A program made the position numbers and the translations under genes. The notes under the pieces are model-generated. The model ran no database searches. It had not been told where the DNA came from and saw only the letters and a list, made by a program, of their open reading frames with translations. A stretch of DNA of 64,000 nt from Ignisphaera cupida (GTDB lineage: Archaea > Thermoproteota > Thermoprotei_A > Sulfolobales > Ignisphaeraceae): positions 62,001 through 126,000 of the forward strand of contig NZ_JASNVW010000003.1 of assembly GCF_030186535.1 (NCBI RefSeq), in the 5' to 3' direction. Shown one piece after another: positions 1-8,744 of this stretch. Positions within the stretch are counted from its first letter, which is position 1. Each line of letters begins with the position of its first letter.

Positions 1-1
1 A

Positions 2-592
2 CTACCAGTACTAACAGATTACTGGACTAACTGGCCTTCAGCATACAACTTCTATACAGGAATCAAGCTATGGGGTAATCAAATGGCTCAGCAAGTAATA
101 GGTAATCTAATACCAGTCAAATCAAGTATAGACACACCAACAAGCAGACCACCAACTGAGCCACCACCAGGAACAATAACATTCCCAACACTACCAACAG
201 AAGCTCTAAAGAAGCTACAAGCAGCAATGGCAACACCAACTCCAACACCTAAGCCCACTCCTACACCGACTCCTACTCCTACTCCAACGCCTACACCTAC
301 ACCAACTCCAACTCCGACTCCCACACCAACTCCTAAGCCAACACCATCTCCAACACCAACACCTACAACAGCACCTGGTGTTGTAGTAACTATTACAACT
401 GTTGTTACTCAAACAATTGAGAAAACAGTTACAACAATATCAACAGCATTATCAACAATTGTCTCAACAAAACTATCAACAACAACATCAACTGTTACAC
501 AAACAGTAACAGAATGGACAACAACAATAGCAATAGCAATAGTACTATTCATAATTGGATTCGCAATAGCATGGACAATAAAAAGAAAATAA
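2..592 (+). CDS. C-terminal part of a membrane-anchored ABC solute-binding protein (5' end outside window)
   Basis: The frame is open from the first bases of the window, so the gene begins upstream and the methionine at 83 is internal. The start of the fragment (WTNWPSAYNFYTGIKLWGNQ) resembles the end of family-5 peptide/oligosaccharide binding proteins. It is followed by a Pro-rich stretch, a long (Pro-Thr)n linker with a few Lys (about 237-370), a Thr/Val-rich stalk, and a C-terminal membrane helix ending in Lys-Arg-Lys. This is the usual archaeal layout: the binding domain sits outside the membrane on a probably glycosylated stalk with a C-terminal anchor. The Dpp/Opp-type permeases and ATPases follow directly. 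The substrate cannot be read from this fragment; peptides or oligosaccharides are both possible. Confidence 0.8.
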   Translation, partial: LPVLTDYWTNWPSAYNFYTGIKLWGNQMAQQVIGNLIPVKSSIDTPTSRPPTEPPPGTITFPTLPTEALKKLQAAMATPTPTPKPTPTPTPTPTPTPTPTPTPTPTPTPTPKPTPSPTPTPTTAPGVVVTITTVVTQTIEKTVTTISTALSTIVSTKLSTTTSTVTQTVTEWTTTIAIAIVLFIIGFAIAWTIKRK

Positions 593-721
593 GATAATTA
601 ATAAAACAAATTTTATTTTTTATTTCTTAACTTTAATGTGATTATCGTTTAAAAACTAAAAATTTTTAAACTCTAAAACAATTATCGATAGGTGTTATTA
701 ACATAAAAAATTGTTTGTTGG

Positions 722-1741
722 GTGGACAAGTTTATGCATCCAATTGTGAGATATATTCTGCAGAGAGGTTTGCTAGCTATTTTGGTTATATGGATTGGGT
801 TGACAATAGCATTTGTGTTATCCAGGTTAATGCCTTTTAATGCTGCTGAATTGTTTGTAAATAGATTGTTGTCTCAGGGTTCTACTCTTACTGGAGAGGA
901 GATAGAGAAGTTGAAGAGACAACTTTTGCAGCTTTATGGTCTTGATAAACCAGTTTTTGAGCAGTATCTAATCTTTTTGAGAAACTATTTAATAACTGGT
1001 GAAATGGGTCCTTCTTTTGCATTCTTCCCAACAAGTGCTAAGGATGTTATTGCAAAGGCTCTTCCATGGTCTTTAACACTGTTGTTGCTAGCATCTGTTA
1101 TTAGCTGGCTTATAGGTAATGCTGTAGGTGCTTTAGCTGCTTTGACTAAGCATAGAAGGATTTCAAGTGTTTTAGAGAATGTAGCTATAGCTTTTCAGCC
1201 TATACCATTTGCTGTACTAGCCATATCATTTCTGGTTTTCTATGTACTTGTTCTTAAATTGCCTATACCAAGTGGAGGTTATGTTGCTGGAGGTTCATCT
1301 ATAGAAATATTTATCTACATGTTGAGAAGAGCAATGTTTCCACTAATGGTTTTAGTGATGTTTGGTTGGTTTGGAAGCTTTGTTAGTATGAAGGCTATTG
1401 CTCTTAAAATGCGTGAAGAGGATTTCATAGTCTACTCGTTTTTGCAGGGAGCTTCAACAAACACTATTAGGTCTATGGTGTTTAGAAACTCTATACTACC
1501 ACAATTCACATCCCTAGTTCTAGGTCTTTCAAGAGTTTTTGTGGGGTCTCTTCTCGTAGAGTACATATTTAACTATCCAGGTATAGGATATATTTTACAA
1601 AGTGCTATAGCAAATGCCGACTACAACTTAATGCTTGGCATATTATTTTTTGCCACAGTCGCTACAGCTGTAGCTACTTTTATGCTAGATCTCATATACC
1701 CATTGCTAGACCCTAGAATTAGGTATCCTGGACAAGAGTGA
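722..1741 (+). CDS. ABC transporter permease, DppB/OppB type
   Basis: A 339-residue integral membrane protein starting at GTG. It has an N-terminal helix near residues 14-32, then an extracytoplasmic segment with the 'QLYGLDKPVFEQY' pattern of DppB-family permeases, then about five further helices. Near residue 245 the 'GASTNTIRSMVFRNSILP' stretch is the cytoplasmic EAA coupling loop. The 3' end overlaps the next permease by 4 nt (GTGA), so the pair is translationally coupled. It should form the heterodimeric channel of the importer whose binding protein lies just upstream. Family assignment is firm; the substrate is unknown. Confidence 0.9.
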   Translation: MDKFMHPIVRYILQRGLLAILVIWIGLTIAFVLSRLMPFNAAELFVNRLLSQGSTLTGEEIEKLKRQLLQLYGLDKPVFEQYLIFLRNYLITGEMGPSFAFFPTSAKDVIAKALPWSLTLLLLASVISWLIGNAVGALAALTKHRRISSVLENVAIAFQPIPFAVLAISFLVFYVLVLKLPIPSGGYVAGGSSIEIFIYMLRRAMFPLMVLVMFGWFGSFVSMKAIALKMREEDFIVYSFLQGASTNTIRSMVFRNSILPQFTSLVLGLSRVFVGSLLVEYIFNYPGIGYILQSAIANADYNLMLGILFFATVATAVATFMLDLIYPLLDPRIRYPGQE

Positions 1742-2604
1742 TAGCAATGGCCTATGTATATACATTTAAGGAACTTGCACTAAGACCAAAGTTTCTAGTA
1801 CCACTAGCAACCTTCATAGGTTTGCTGCTATACGCATTCATTTTCCCAGCTACACTAACAACAAATCCTGGAAGATGGTATTATGCACCACCTGCACAAC
1901 CACCAAGCCCTTCATACCCATTTGGCACAACTACTATGGGCCAAGACCTATTCTTGTTAGTACCACTAGCACTCAGAAACAGTATAGTCATAAGCTTTGT
2001 AGCTGCAGTAATATCTGTGCTAATTGCCTGGGGTATAGGCTCAACAGCTGCTCTCTCAACACAAGCAGTTAAATCAGTGCTAATGACCGTTGTTGACATA
2101 ATATGTGTTTTACCTGGTTTGCCACTTCTCATGGTGATATTTTATACATGGCGTGACTACCTAACAATACCATTGATAGGAGCAATAATGGGTTTAATAG
2201 GCTGGGGTTTTCCAGCAAGAGCTGTATACGCAATATTATCTAGCCTGAGGCAGAGAGTATTTGTCTACACCTCATACTTTTCCGGATTATCCATATTCAA
2301 AATTGTTGTTAAAGACTTCATACCATTTCTACTTAGATACCTAATGATAAATCTCATAGGCACAATGACATGGGCTATAGGAAACGAGGTAACAGTATCA
2401 ATATTTGGTGCTATGAAAATGGAGGAGGTAACCATTGGAACCACAATACACTGGGCTATGTACTACCAGGCAATACTTTTAGGAATTTGGTGGTGGTTGG
2501 CGATACCAATTGCTTTTTTGATTTTATTTGTGTTATCGCTATACGTGCTCATGGTTGAAATAGATAAATACATATTTGCAAGAGCTAGAGTGACATGGGG
2601 CTAG
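1738..2604 (+). CDS. ABC transporter permease, DppC/OppC type
   Basis: A 288-residue permease with about six membrane helices. The 'YPFGTTTMGQDLF' segment near residue 60 is typical of DppC proteins ('HPFGTDxxGRDxLSR' in bacteria). The EAA-like loop lies around residues 175-195. The start is GTG at 1738, overlapping the upstream permease, or the in-frame ATG at 1747. The ATPase gene begins only 3 nt after the stop. It pairs with the DppB-like permease to form the membrane channel. The final helix, near residues 252-275, is rich in aromatic and aliphatic residues. Confidence 0.88.
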   Translation: MIAMAYVYTFKELALRPKFLVPLATFIGLLLYAFIFPATLTTNPGRWYYAPPAQPPSPSYPFGTTTMGQDLFLLVPLALRNSIVISFVAAVISVLIAWGIGSTAALSTQAVKSVLMTVVDIICVLPGLPLLMVIFYTWRDYLTIPLIGAIMGLIGWGFPARAVYAILSSLRQRVFVYTSYFSGLSIFKIVVKDFIPFLLRYLMINLIGTMTWAIGNEVTVSIFGAMKMEEVTIGTTIHWAMYYQAILLGIWWWLAIPIAFLILFVLSLYVLMVEIDKYIFARARVTWG

Positions 2605-2607
2605 AAA

Positions 2608-3606
2608 ATGCCTGTAGATATTCTCACTGTTAATAATCTTGATGGAGGCTATGAGGTATTTGTTGGAAAAAGAAAAGTATTTGTGCATGCAGTAGACAAT
2701 GTTTCTTTAACACTGCATGAGAATGAGGTTTTGGGTATTGCTGGAGAATCTGGCTGTGGAAAATCGACATTGGCTAAAATGATCTATGGAGCTATAATAC
2801 CTCCCCTCGTGGTGAGAAGTGGTGATATATATATAACAACTAGAAATAGTGCTAATCTGAAGCTGAATAGGCTTAGCATTGACGAAATTAGGAAAAGAAT
2901 TTGGTGGTTGGAGATATCTTATATACCTCAAAACTCAATGAATGTACTAAATCCGTTGAAGAGAATAAAGGATCAGTTTTTAAATGTATTCAAATATCAT
3001 GACATTGAAATTGATAAAGAAGATTTCATGAAGCATTTAAGAGAGATGCTGAATGTTATGGGCTTGCCCCCCGAGGTTATAAATGCTTATCCACATCAGC
3101 TTTCTGGTGGTATGAGACAAAGAGTTGTTATAGCATTGAGTCTTCTATTCAATCCAAGAATAGTCATAGCTGATGAGCCAACAACAGCTGTTGATGTTGT
3201 AACACAGAGAACGATTCTATCCTTGATCAAGGGATGGCGTGAAAACAACAAAAGCTCGCTTATACTAATATCACATGACATGTCTGTTCATGCATATATG
3301 GATGATAGAATCGCAATAATGTATGCTGGTAATATTGTGGAAATAGGCAATGTTTTTGAAGTTTTTAAAGAGCCTTTGCATCCATACACAAAAGCATTGA
3401 TAGATTCATTGATTAGAAAAGGTGATAGAACTATAAGAAAGGGGTTGATGGGTCAACCACCAGATTTGATTAATCCACCACCTGGCTGTAGATTTCATCC
3501 TAGATGCCCATTTGCAATGGATATTTGCAGAGTTAAGGAACCTCCAACAATATTTCTGGATAAGGATAGGTATGTGAAATGCTGGTTGTATGTAAATACA
3601 AGGTGA
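2608..3606 (+). CDS. ABC transporter ATPase, DppD/OppD type
   Basis: A 332-residue ATPase that powers the importer from the cytoplasmic side. Visible motifs in order: Walker A GESGCGKST near residue 48, Q-loop region 'SYIPQNSMNVLNP', ABC signature LSGGMRQRV, Walker B IVIADEPTTAVD, and the switch His in 'LISHDMSV'. The C-terminus carries the oligopeptide-type tail with conserved cysteines ('GCRFHPRCPFAMDIC ... VKCW'), the usual mark of the peptide/nickel/oligosaccharide subfamily and a possible metal-cluster site. It is the third gene of the importer operon and is followed by the partner ATPase after 5 nt. Confidence 0.93.
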   Translation: MPVDILTVNNLDGGYEVFVGKRKVFVHAVDNVSLTLHENEVLGIAGESGCGKSTLAKMIYGAIIPPLVVRSGDIYITTRNSANLKLNRLSIDEIRKRIWWLEISYIPQNSMNVLNPLKRIKDQFLNVFKYHDIEIDKEDFMKHLREMLNVMGLPPEVINAYPHQLSGGMRQRVVIALSLLFNPRIVIADEPTTAVDVVTQRTILSLIKGWRENNKSSLILISHDMSVHAYMDDRIAIMYAGNIVEIGNVFEVFKEPLHPYTKALIDSLIRKGDRTIRKGLMGQPPDLINPPPGCRFHPRCPFAMDICRVKEPPTIFLDKDRYVKCWLYVNTR

Positions 3607-3611
3607 TGTAG

Positions 3612-4598
3612 ATGAGTGAAGATAGCAAATTGAGGATAGAGAATGTTACAAAGCTTTATGGTTATGGACTTCTAGGCTTGAAAAAGTTTAAGGCATTGGA
3701 TAACATTTCGATGGATATTGATCTTACAAAGCCGAGGATAGTGGTTTTAGCAGGTGAAACAGGTAGTGGCAAAACAACGTTGCTTCGAATAATTATGGGA
3801 ATGGTGAAGCCAAATATTGGAAGAGTTTTTTACAAAGGTCGCGATATACACAAGTTAAGAGGATCTGAAGCTAAGTGGTATAGAAGAGAGGTTCAGCCAA
3901 TATTTCAAGATCCTTATGAGACTTTTAATCCTCTTAGAAAAATTGATTCGTATTTCTATGATACTATAAGAAATGTTGTTGGAATTAAAAATAGGGGAGA
4001 GGCTGAGCATAGAATTGATGAATCTCTTCGATTTGTTGGCCTGAGTTTGGATAGAGTCAAGGGTAAATATCCCCATGAGTTTTCAGGTGGAGAACTGCAG
4101 AGAATTTCAATTGCAAGAGCTCTTTTAACTCATCCAAAAATGCTTTTAGCAGATGAGCCTGTTTCAATGCTTGATGCGACACTTAGAGTAGGGATTTTAA
4201 ATATTTTAAAGAATCTTAAAGAGAAGCTAAACATGGTCATAATCTATGTTACACACGATTTATCTACAGCTTATTATATTGGCGATGACATTTCAATTAT
4301 GTATAGAGGAACACTTGTTGAATATGGGCCAATATCGAAAGTGTATCAGGAGCCTAGACACCCATACACATATGCATTACTAGAGTCCATACTCGAGCCT
4401 GATCCATCTATTCGGGAACGATATCCAGCAATAAAGCCATCTTCTATAGAGCTAAAAGAGTTTCTAATTCCTGGATGCAGATACGCAAATAGATGCCCAT
4501 ATGCAAAGGAAATATGCTGGCATACACTACCACCACCCACCAATGTGGATGGTGTTGTTGTTAGATGTTGGAAATATCTAGACTATAAACAATCCTAA
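3612..4598 (+). CDS. ABC transporter ATPase, DppF/OppF type
   Basis: A 328-residue second ATPase of the importer. Motifs: Walker A GETGSGKTT near residue 50, 'QPIFQDPYETFNPL' Q-loop, signature FSGGELQRIS, Walker B MLLADEPVSMLD, and H-loop 'YVTHDLSTAYYI'. The tail again shows the Cys-rich oligopeptide-transporter pattern ('GCRYANRCPYAKEIC ... VRCW'). The last codons overlap an antisense coding relic. With the upstream ATPase it should form the nucleotide-binding heterodimer. No specificity can be inferred, although nearby esterase and glycan-metabolism genes make an oligosaccharide substrate plausible. Confidence 0.92.
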   Translation: MSEDSKLRIENVTKLYGYGLLGLKKFKALDNISMDIDLTKPRIVVLAGETGSGKTTLLRIIMGMVKPNIGRVFYKGRDIHKLRGSEAKWYRREVQPIFQDPYETFNPLRKIDSYFYDTIRNVVGIKNRGEAEHRIDESLRFVGLSLDRVKGKYPHEFSGGELQRISIARALLTHPKMLLADEPVSMLDATLRVGILNILKNLKEKLNMVIIYVTHDLSTAYYIGDDISIMYRGTLVEYGPISKVYQEPRHPYTYALLESILEPDPSIRERYPAIKPSSIELKEFLIPGCRYANRCPYAKEICWHTLPPPTNVDGVVVRCWKYLDYKQS

Positions 4599-4733
4599 TG
4601 TAAAAAACACCTCATCTTTCAGCTCTTTAAGCAATTCAACAAATTTGCGACCATATCCAGTTTTAAACATATAAACTTGTTTCCTTGTTGACCACCTCTG
4701 CTTCTCAATCTTAAGTTGATGTAGTATTGAAGC
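4578..4733 (-). pseudogene. Coding relic, possible winged-helix regulator fragment
   Basis: Read on the minus strand, about 50 codons stay open with a protein-like composition ('QLKIEKQRWSTRKQ', then 'TGYGRKFVELLKELKDE'). It has no plausible start and ends in the tail of the ATPase gene. A second open piece in another frame precedes it (about 4734-4800). The basic, helical character suggests the C-terminal part of a HTH regulator, but this is only a guess. I see no other gene in 4599-4877. Confidence 0.3.
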
Positions 4734-4877
4734 TTTAGAATTAATTTACAGCACATATTTTGTGTTATCAGATGTTCTACTCTTTGTGATGTTAATGCTT
4801 CGAAACATGTTATTGATTATATTAAAAATATTTTTAGTAGGAGGTATGTTTATGCAGTTTAAGTAGGTGAATTAACA

Positions 4878-5747
4878 ATGAAAACAGAGGTTATTCGTTT
4901 GAGAGATGAAAGGCCTGTGACTTTAGCTACTTATGTACTTGATCTATCTCCACAGGTATCCTGGGAAAGAAGACCAGCTGTGATTGTTTGTCCTGGTGGG
5001 GGTCTAATGTACACATCTAACAGGGAGGCAGAGCCTGTTGCAGCTGTTTTTCTTTCCAGAGGTTATCACGCATTTGTTTTGAGGTATACAACTGCTGATA
5101 TGGGTGTTAAGAAGGTTTATCCTGATATTCTCTATGACTTAGCTAAAACTGTTGCAATTGTTCGTAGCAAAGCTGATGAGTGGGGTGTTGATGCAAATAA
5201 AATGGTTATAGTTGGTTTTTCTGCTGGTGGATTGCTAGCTGCTATGTATAGTACTCAGTGGCATAGGGATTGGTTAGCCGAATCACTTGGTGTTTCAAAG
5301 AATTTGCTTAAACCCAATGCTGTTGTTCTTGCATATCCAGCTGGTCTCGACTTTGTTACAATGTACAATATTTTTAGGGGTGGGGTAGGGCCTGGTGCTG
5401 AAGTATTTCATACAATGGCTTCTCTTATGCTGGGGTCAGAAGAGTTTACATTGGAGAAGTTGAGAGAAATAAGCCCAGTAACATATGTAGATAGCAACAC
5501 GCCACCAACATTTATATGGACAACAGCTGATGACTCTGTTGTGCCTGTTGAAAGCATTTTATCCTATGCTCATGCATTAGCAGCAAATAAAGTTCCTTTC
5601 GAGCTACATGTGTTTGCCAGTGGTGTTCACGGGCTTTCACTAGCTGATAAAACAACGGCTAGAACTTCGGATCAAATAAATCCCCATGTTGCTAAGTGGA
5701 TTGATTTGGTTTTGAGTTGGTTGCAAAACCATGTCTTTAAGGAGTGA
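4878..5747 (+). CDS. Alpha/beta-hydrolase, acetyl esterase/acetylxylan esterase-like
   Basis: A 289-residue cytoplasmic serine hydrolase with no signal peptide. The oxyanion 'CPGGGLMY' (about residues 38-45) and the nucleophile elbow GFSAGG with Ser115 match the esterase/lipase group that deacetylates short-chain or sugar esters. The acid is probably the Asp in 'TTADDSVVP' and the base the His in 'SGVHGLS' near the C-terminus. It has its own upstream region of about 280 bp after the ABC importer. An attractive reading is that it removes acetyl groups from imported oligosaccharides, but this rests only on proximity and family. Confidence 0.82.
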   Translation: MKTEVIRLRDERPVTLATYVLDLSPQVSWERRPAVIVCPGGGLMYTSNREAEPVAAVFLSRGYHAFVLRYTTADMGVKKVYPDILYDLAKTVAIVRSKADEWGVDANKMVIVGFSAGGLLAAMYSTQWHRDWLAESLGVSKNLLKPNAVVLAYPAGLDFVTMYNIFRGGVGPGAEVFHTMASLMLGSEEFTLEKLREISPVTYVDSNTPPTFIWTTADDSVVPVESILSYAHALAANKVPFELHVFASGVHGLSLADKTTARTSDQINPHVAKWIDLVLSWLQNHVFKE

Positions 5748-5802
5748 GCAAGGTGTGAAACATTAAAAATGTTTGTTGTGTATAAAAATTTGCATGGGAA
5801 AG

Positions 5803-6549
5803 CTATTTCCTTTTTGCTTTAGCCTTCGGCTTGGTAACAGGCAATACTGCTTTAGATGTTTCAAGAGATCTGTATGCATCTACTGAGACAAAGGCTATAA
5901 TTGCTAGTCCAAAGCCCATCAATGCTGCAGCTCCAAATAATCCTCTAGCATCTATTTTGCATACGTATTTCAACTCTTGTTGGCTCCACGACGAGGGAGT
6001 TAAATCAATTTTTATCGATGGCGATGTTTCATATGTTAGAGATGTTATGTTGAATGATACTATTTTGAAACTGTTTTTTGCATTGATTTCCACTGTATAG
6101 TTTCCTGGGGGTAGAGAGGATAGTGTTGCTATAAACCTTTGGTCAGAAACAACATTAGCACTATATTGAAGTGGCACATAGGCAAGGGAATTGTTCTTGC
6201 TATCCCTAAGCAAAACAGAGCCATCAACACCACCAGAGCTTGAAACTATGTTGAATTGCATAAGAAATGGTGCAACAGCTATTTTATCAAGGTGAAAGCT
6301 GTAGACATAGGATTTGCCAGCATCTATAGATACATTAGCTATTTTAGCAAAAACAAGCACATTATACCGTGTGTAGTTTCCTAAAAGCGATAAAGCACCT
6401 TCAAACTTGTTTGGCACAGAAACATAAGTTGTGCAAGTCTCTATATCAACACCATAGTTAGATAATATCATAGCCCATCCAATAACAAATACAAACACTC
6501 CAACACCAATTAAAACAATTGCAACATCCCTACTCAACATAGCAACCAA
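5803..6549 (-). CDS. Hypothetical membrane protein, two terminal helices with an external beta domain
   Basis: A 248-residue protein not recognised as a named family. An N-terminal helix (about residues 8-30) is followed by roughly 165 residues of alternating hydrophobic/polar strands with many Asn-Xaa-Ser/Thr sites ('GNYTRYNV', 'ANVSID', 'KNNSLAY', 'GNYTVEIN', 'FNITSL'), which suggests a glycosylated extracellular beta-sandwich. A second helix near residues 205-225 precedes a very basic tail (KPKAKAKRK) that should face the cytoplasm. It is convergent with the esterase. Function unknown; a surface or envelope role is an inference. Confidence 0.7.
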   Translation of the reverse strand: MVAMLSRDVAIVLIGVGVFVFVIGWAMILSNYGVDIETCTTYVSVPNKFEGALSLLGNYTRYNVLVFAKIANVSIDAGKSYVYSFHLDKIAVAPFLMQFNIVSSSGGVDGSVLLRDSKNNSLAYVPLQYSANVVSDQRFIATLSSLPPGNYTVEINAKNSFKIVSFNITSLTYETSPSIKIDLTPSSWSQQELKYVCKIDARGLFGAAALMGFGLAIIAFVSVDAYRSLETSKAVLPVTKPKAKAKRK

Positions 6550-6850
6550 ACCACAGATAACCCAAAAATATGGCTAAACAATATAAACTCTTTTGGTCTA
6601 TTCACAAAAGCCTCATCTACAAACATCTTTGCTAAACCAGTTTTACACTTTTAACGGATTTTTAGCTGTATGTAATACCAGTAGAAAGTAAGAGAGTTGC
6701 TATATATTTTAAGAATAATCTGTAGAAAAATCTGCATTAAACCTTGTCTTTATCTTCACCTCTTCTTAAGATGTTTTGCAATGGCTGATAAATCTATTCT
6801 TCTATTGTTTTTAATGATTATGTAGCTTTCCTCTCTAGAGATTTTATCGA

Positions 6851-7180
6851 CTACACCCTCAACAATTTTTGCATTCCAATATCGTCATAGAGAATTTTGT
6901 ATCCTATGACAAGCCCAGATACTATTCCCCCTGGTTCTGCATTCTCCTTAAGCATATCTATATCAAATACAATAACATCTACAGGTTTTCTACACAAAGC
7001 TTTAACATTTCTTGCAACCTCTACTTCTATCGCCAGCTTCTCCTTAGCATTTACAAGCTTATCAACAATTAGAAGAGTATCTATATCCCTACTCTTTAGC
7101 GGATTATAGACATAGCTACCAAATAGAACAAGGGCTTTAAGAGTTTTGCTATAGCTTTCCACAACACGTTTAACAATCAA
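6851..7180 (-). CDS. MNT-type nucleotidyltransferase (antitoxin half of a MNT/HEPN pair)
   Basis: A 109-residue minimal nucleotidyltransferase. The core 'LVLFGSYVYNPLKSRDIDTLLIVD' has the GS motif and the D-x-D metal site; a further acidic strand is 'VDVIVFDID'. In this family MNT proteins neutralise the adjacent HEPN toxin, in studied cases by nucleotidylating it. The start overlaps the HEPN gene by 11 nt. The C-terminus is odd: just before the stop there is an A5 run in the sense strand (6866-6870). In the -1 frame after it, coding continues for about 36 codons ('VVDKISREESYIIIK') to a stop at 6756, so the protein may originally have been about 35 residues longer. Confidence 0.78.
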   Translation of the reverse strand: MIVKRVVESYSKTLKALVLFGSYVYNPLKSRDIDTLLIVDKLVNAKEKLAIEVEVARNVKALCRKPVDVIVFDIDMLKENAEPGGIVSGLVIGYKILYDDIGMQKLLRV

Positions 7181-7576
7181 TAACAGCTCTTCGCTTAAGA
7201 TAGTTTCTCACCACCTCCAAAGCTTTTTCAGCATCTATAACATCTTCTGGCCCCCAGAACCTCTCAAGCATGAGAAAAGGGTATCTAGACCTGGTATAAT
7301 ACTCAGTGAGATACTCCAAAGCATTAACAACTACGTCGAATTCCCCAACCCACTCACTCTCAAAAACCTCCACAAATATCCCTATAAGCTCGGGTCCATG
7401 ATTGTAAATAACCCTCCTCCTCAATTCAGCATAGCCTTAACAGCTTTCTCTACACACTGCTGCGCATAGAAAATCGTCTGTGGATAATCATTGAATTTAA
7501 GCGCTCTCTCAGCTCTTTCAAGATCCTTGGCAGCCTCCTCAAAATATTTTCTAGCAAACTTCTCAAAGATATTCAC
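7170..7576 (-). CDS. HEPN-domain protein split over two overlapping frames
   Basis: The first frame starts at GTG (7576) and ends at TGA (7423-7421). It encodes 51 residues with the classic HEPN beginning ('ARKYFEEAAKDLERAERAL ... FYAQQCVEKAVKAML'). The second frame starts at TTG (7424) and runs to 7170, encoding the rest ('YNHGPELIGIFVEVF ... LTEYYTRSRYP'). Joining them by one -1 step after AAT restores a normal HEPN domain of about 135 residues, the usual toxin partner of MNT proteins. The TTGA start/stop overlap could also allow translational re-initiation as two chains. The cause could be a real disruption, a sequencing indel or recoding. Confidence 0.65.
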
Positions 7577-8020
7577 ATCCCAACCCCCTTATCAATTCAT
7601 TAATTTACTTTATATAGCAACTTCGCACTTTCAATTCCATTTATCAGAGTCTTGGGCACTTACTACAATTTGCGTTAATTAGATATAAAAGGCTTAAAGC
7701 TAAGATTACCAACCCATGATATTTATACAATACCAAATATTAATGAACTGATTAGCTTATCTCCTTCTATCCTAAAGGGCAAGGCTTTCAGTTGTAAAAT
7801 CAGAATAGGGTAAATCCCCACCTTTTGCCTCCATTCTAAATTGTGATTTCATATATAAATTCTATTCAATTACCTGGGGATTCACATTATTGTTTATGCT
7901 AAGGTTTTAAGGATATGATTTGATGTTAGAATGAGATATTTGATACAGAGATCTTCATTCAGTTACAGATCTGTAGATATAAGAGGTGGTCATAAGAACA
8001 AATAGCTTTTTGGCATTAGG
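7577..8020. other. Intergenic stretch, inverted repeat only
   Basis: I see no credible gene here. A perfect 8-bp inverted repeat, AATCCCCA at 7813-7820 and TGGGGATT at 7875-7882, encloses about 54 nt. It might be a remnant of a mobile-element end, but it lacks the AAAC flank found at the tnpB hairpins in this window. The stretch ends at the VapBC promoter. Confidence 0.3.
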
Positions 8021-8028
8021 TTTATAAG
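8021..8028 (+). promoter_or_regulatory. TATA box (TTTATAAG) of vapBC
   Basis: TTTATAAG lies about 25-30 nt upstream of the ATG at 8052. That is the normal distance from an archaeal box A to the transcription start, so the vapB mRNA is probably leaderless or nearly so. Confidence 0.5.
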
Positions 8029-8051
8029 CCTAATTCGCTTTAATTCTTCTG

Positions 8052-8327
8052 ATGTGTAAGTTTATGATTAGAGCTAAGATTGATGATAGACTTGAGTTGA
8101 AGTTCAGAGAGTTGGCTATGAAGAGATTTGGTTACAGTAAAGGGGCAATTAGCAAGGCTGTTGAGGAAGCCATCTTAATGTGGATAAAGTTTGTTGAAAG
8201 AGAATCCATTGTTTTTGAAGGTGATCCCGTCGAAGTCATTGATGGAATTTTATCCGAGATTGACATGGACTCTGTTGAACTTCAACATAAAATTAAGGAC
8301 ATATGGGTCTCCACAGCGGTAAACTAA
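8052..8327 (+). CDS. vapB: VapB-like antitoxin
   Basis: A 91-residue protein with a short N-terminal strand ('FMIRAKIDDRLELKFREL') and helices ('SKGAISKAVEEAILMWI') that read like an archaeal ribbon-helix-helix DNA-binding domain, followed by an acidic tail that would wrap the toxin. An in-frame ATG at 8064 is an alternative start. The stop TAA is directly followed by the GTG of the PIN toxin, so the two are co-translated. In VapBC pairs the antitoxin represses its own promoter and inhibits the RNase. The family call rests mainly on the gene context. Confidence 0.7.
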   Translation: MCKFMIRAKIDDRLELKFRELAMKRFGYSKGAISKAVEEAILMWIKFVERESIVFEGDPVEVIDGILSEIDMDSVELQHKIKDIWVSTAVN

Positions 8328-8744
8328 GTGTATTTAATAGACACAAACATATTCTTAGAGGTAATGCTAAGACGTGGCAGGAGTTCTGAATGTAAAGAGT
8401 TACTTATGAGGCTTAGAGATGGAAGGGTAGATGGTGTTGTAACGGATTTTACGATATACTCAATAATGATATTGCTTGGTAGGCTCCATAAATACAATGC
8501 TTTAAGGAATTTCCTACTAAGTCTCACAGCATACAAAGGTCTCCATATATATAATACATCAATTAGCGAGAAAATTAAAGCTGTGGAGATAGCAAAAGAA
8601 ACAGGCTTGGATATAGATGACGCCATACAATATGCTGTAGCATTATCCATAAATGCCAAAGCCATAATATCCTTTGATAAACACTTCAATAATCTAAAGA
8701 TTCCTCGAAAAGAACCCAAAGACTTAATACATCTAGAAAAGTGA
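8328..8744 (+). CDS. vapC: VapC-type PIN-domain ribonuclease toxin
   Basis: A 138-residue PIN protein. The first acidic residue is in 'YLIDTNIFLEVML' at the N-terminus. The middle and late acidic residues are in 'GLDIDDAIQYAVAL' and 'AIISFDKHFNNL', giving the usual metal-binding quartet. PIN toxins cut RNA in a Mg2+-dependent way until bound by VapB. It starts at GTG immediately after vapB. All catalytic positions that I can place are present, so the toxin looks active. Confidence 0.85.
   Translation: MYLIDTNIFLEVMLRRGRSSECKELLMRLRDGRVDGVVTDFTIYSIMILLGRLHKYNALRNFLLSLTAYKGLHIYNTSISEKIKAVEIAKETGLDIDDAIQYAVALSINAKAIISFDKHFNNLKIPRKEPKDLIHLEK

Noticed and set aside
237-370. Repetitive ACNCCN tract that could be a minisatellite or regulatory repeat; long antisense open frames over it
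   Set aside because: It is the in-frame Pro-Thr linker of the binding protein; the antisense frames are low-complexity by-products.
1875-2558. Several open frames inside the second permease gene
   Set aside because: They are shadows of the permease in other frames with no start signals.
7813-7882. Fourth tnpB-type right-end hairpin (AATCCCCA/TGGGGATT)
   Set aside because: The loop is about 54 nt, the stem is short, no TnpB-tail coding overlaps it and AAAC does not follow.
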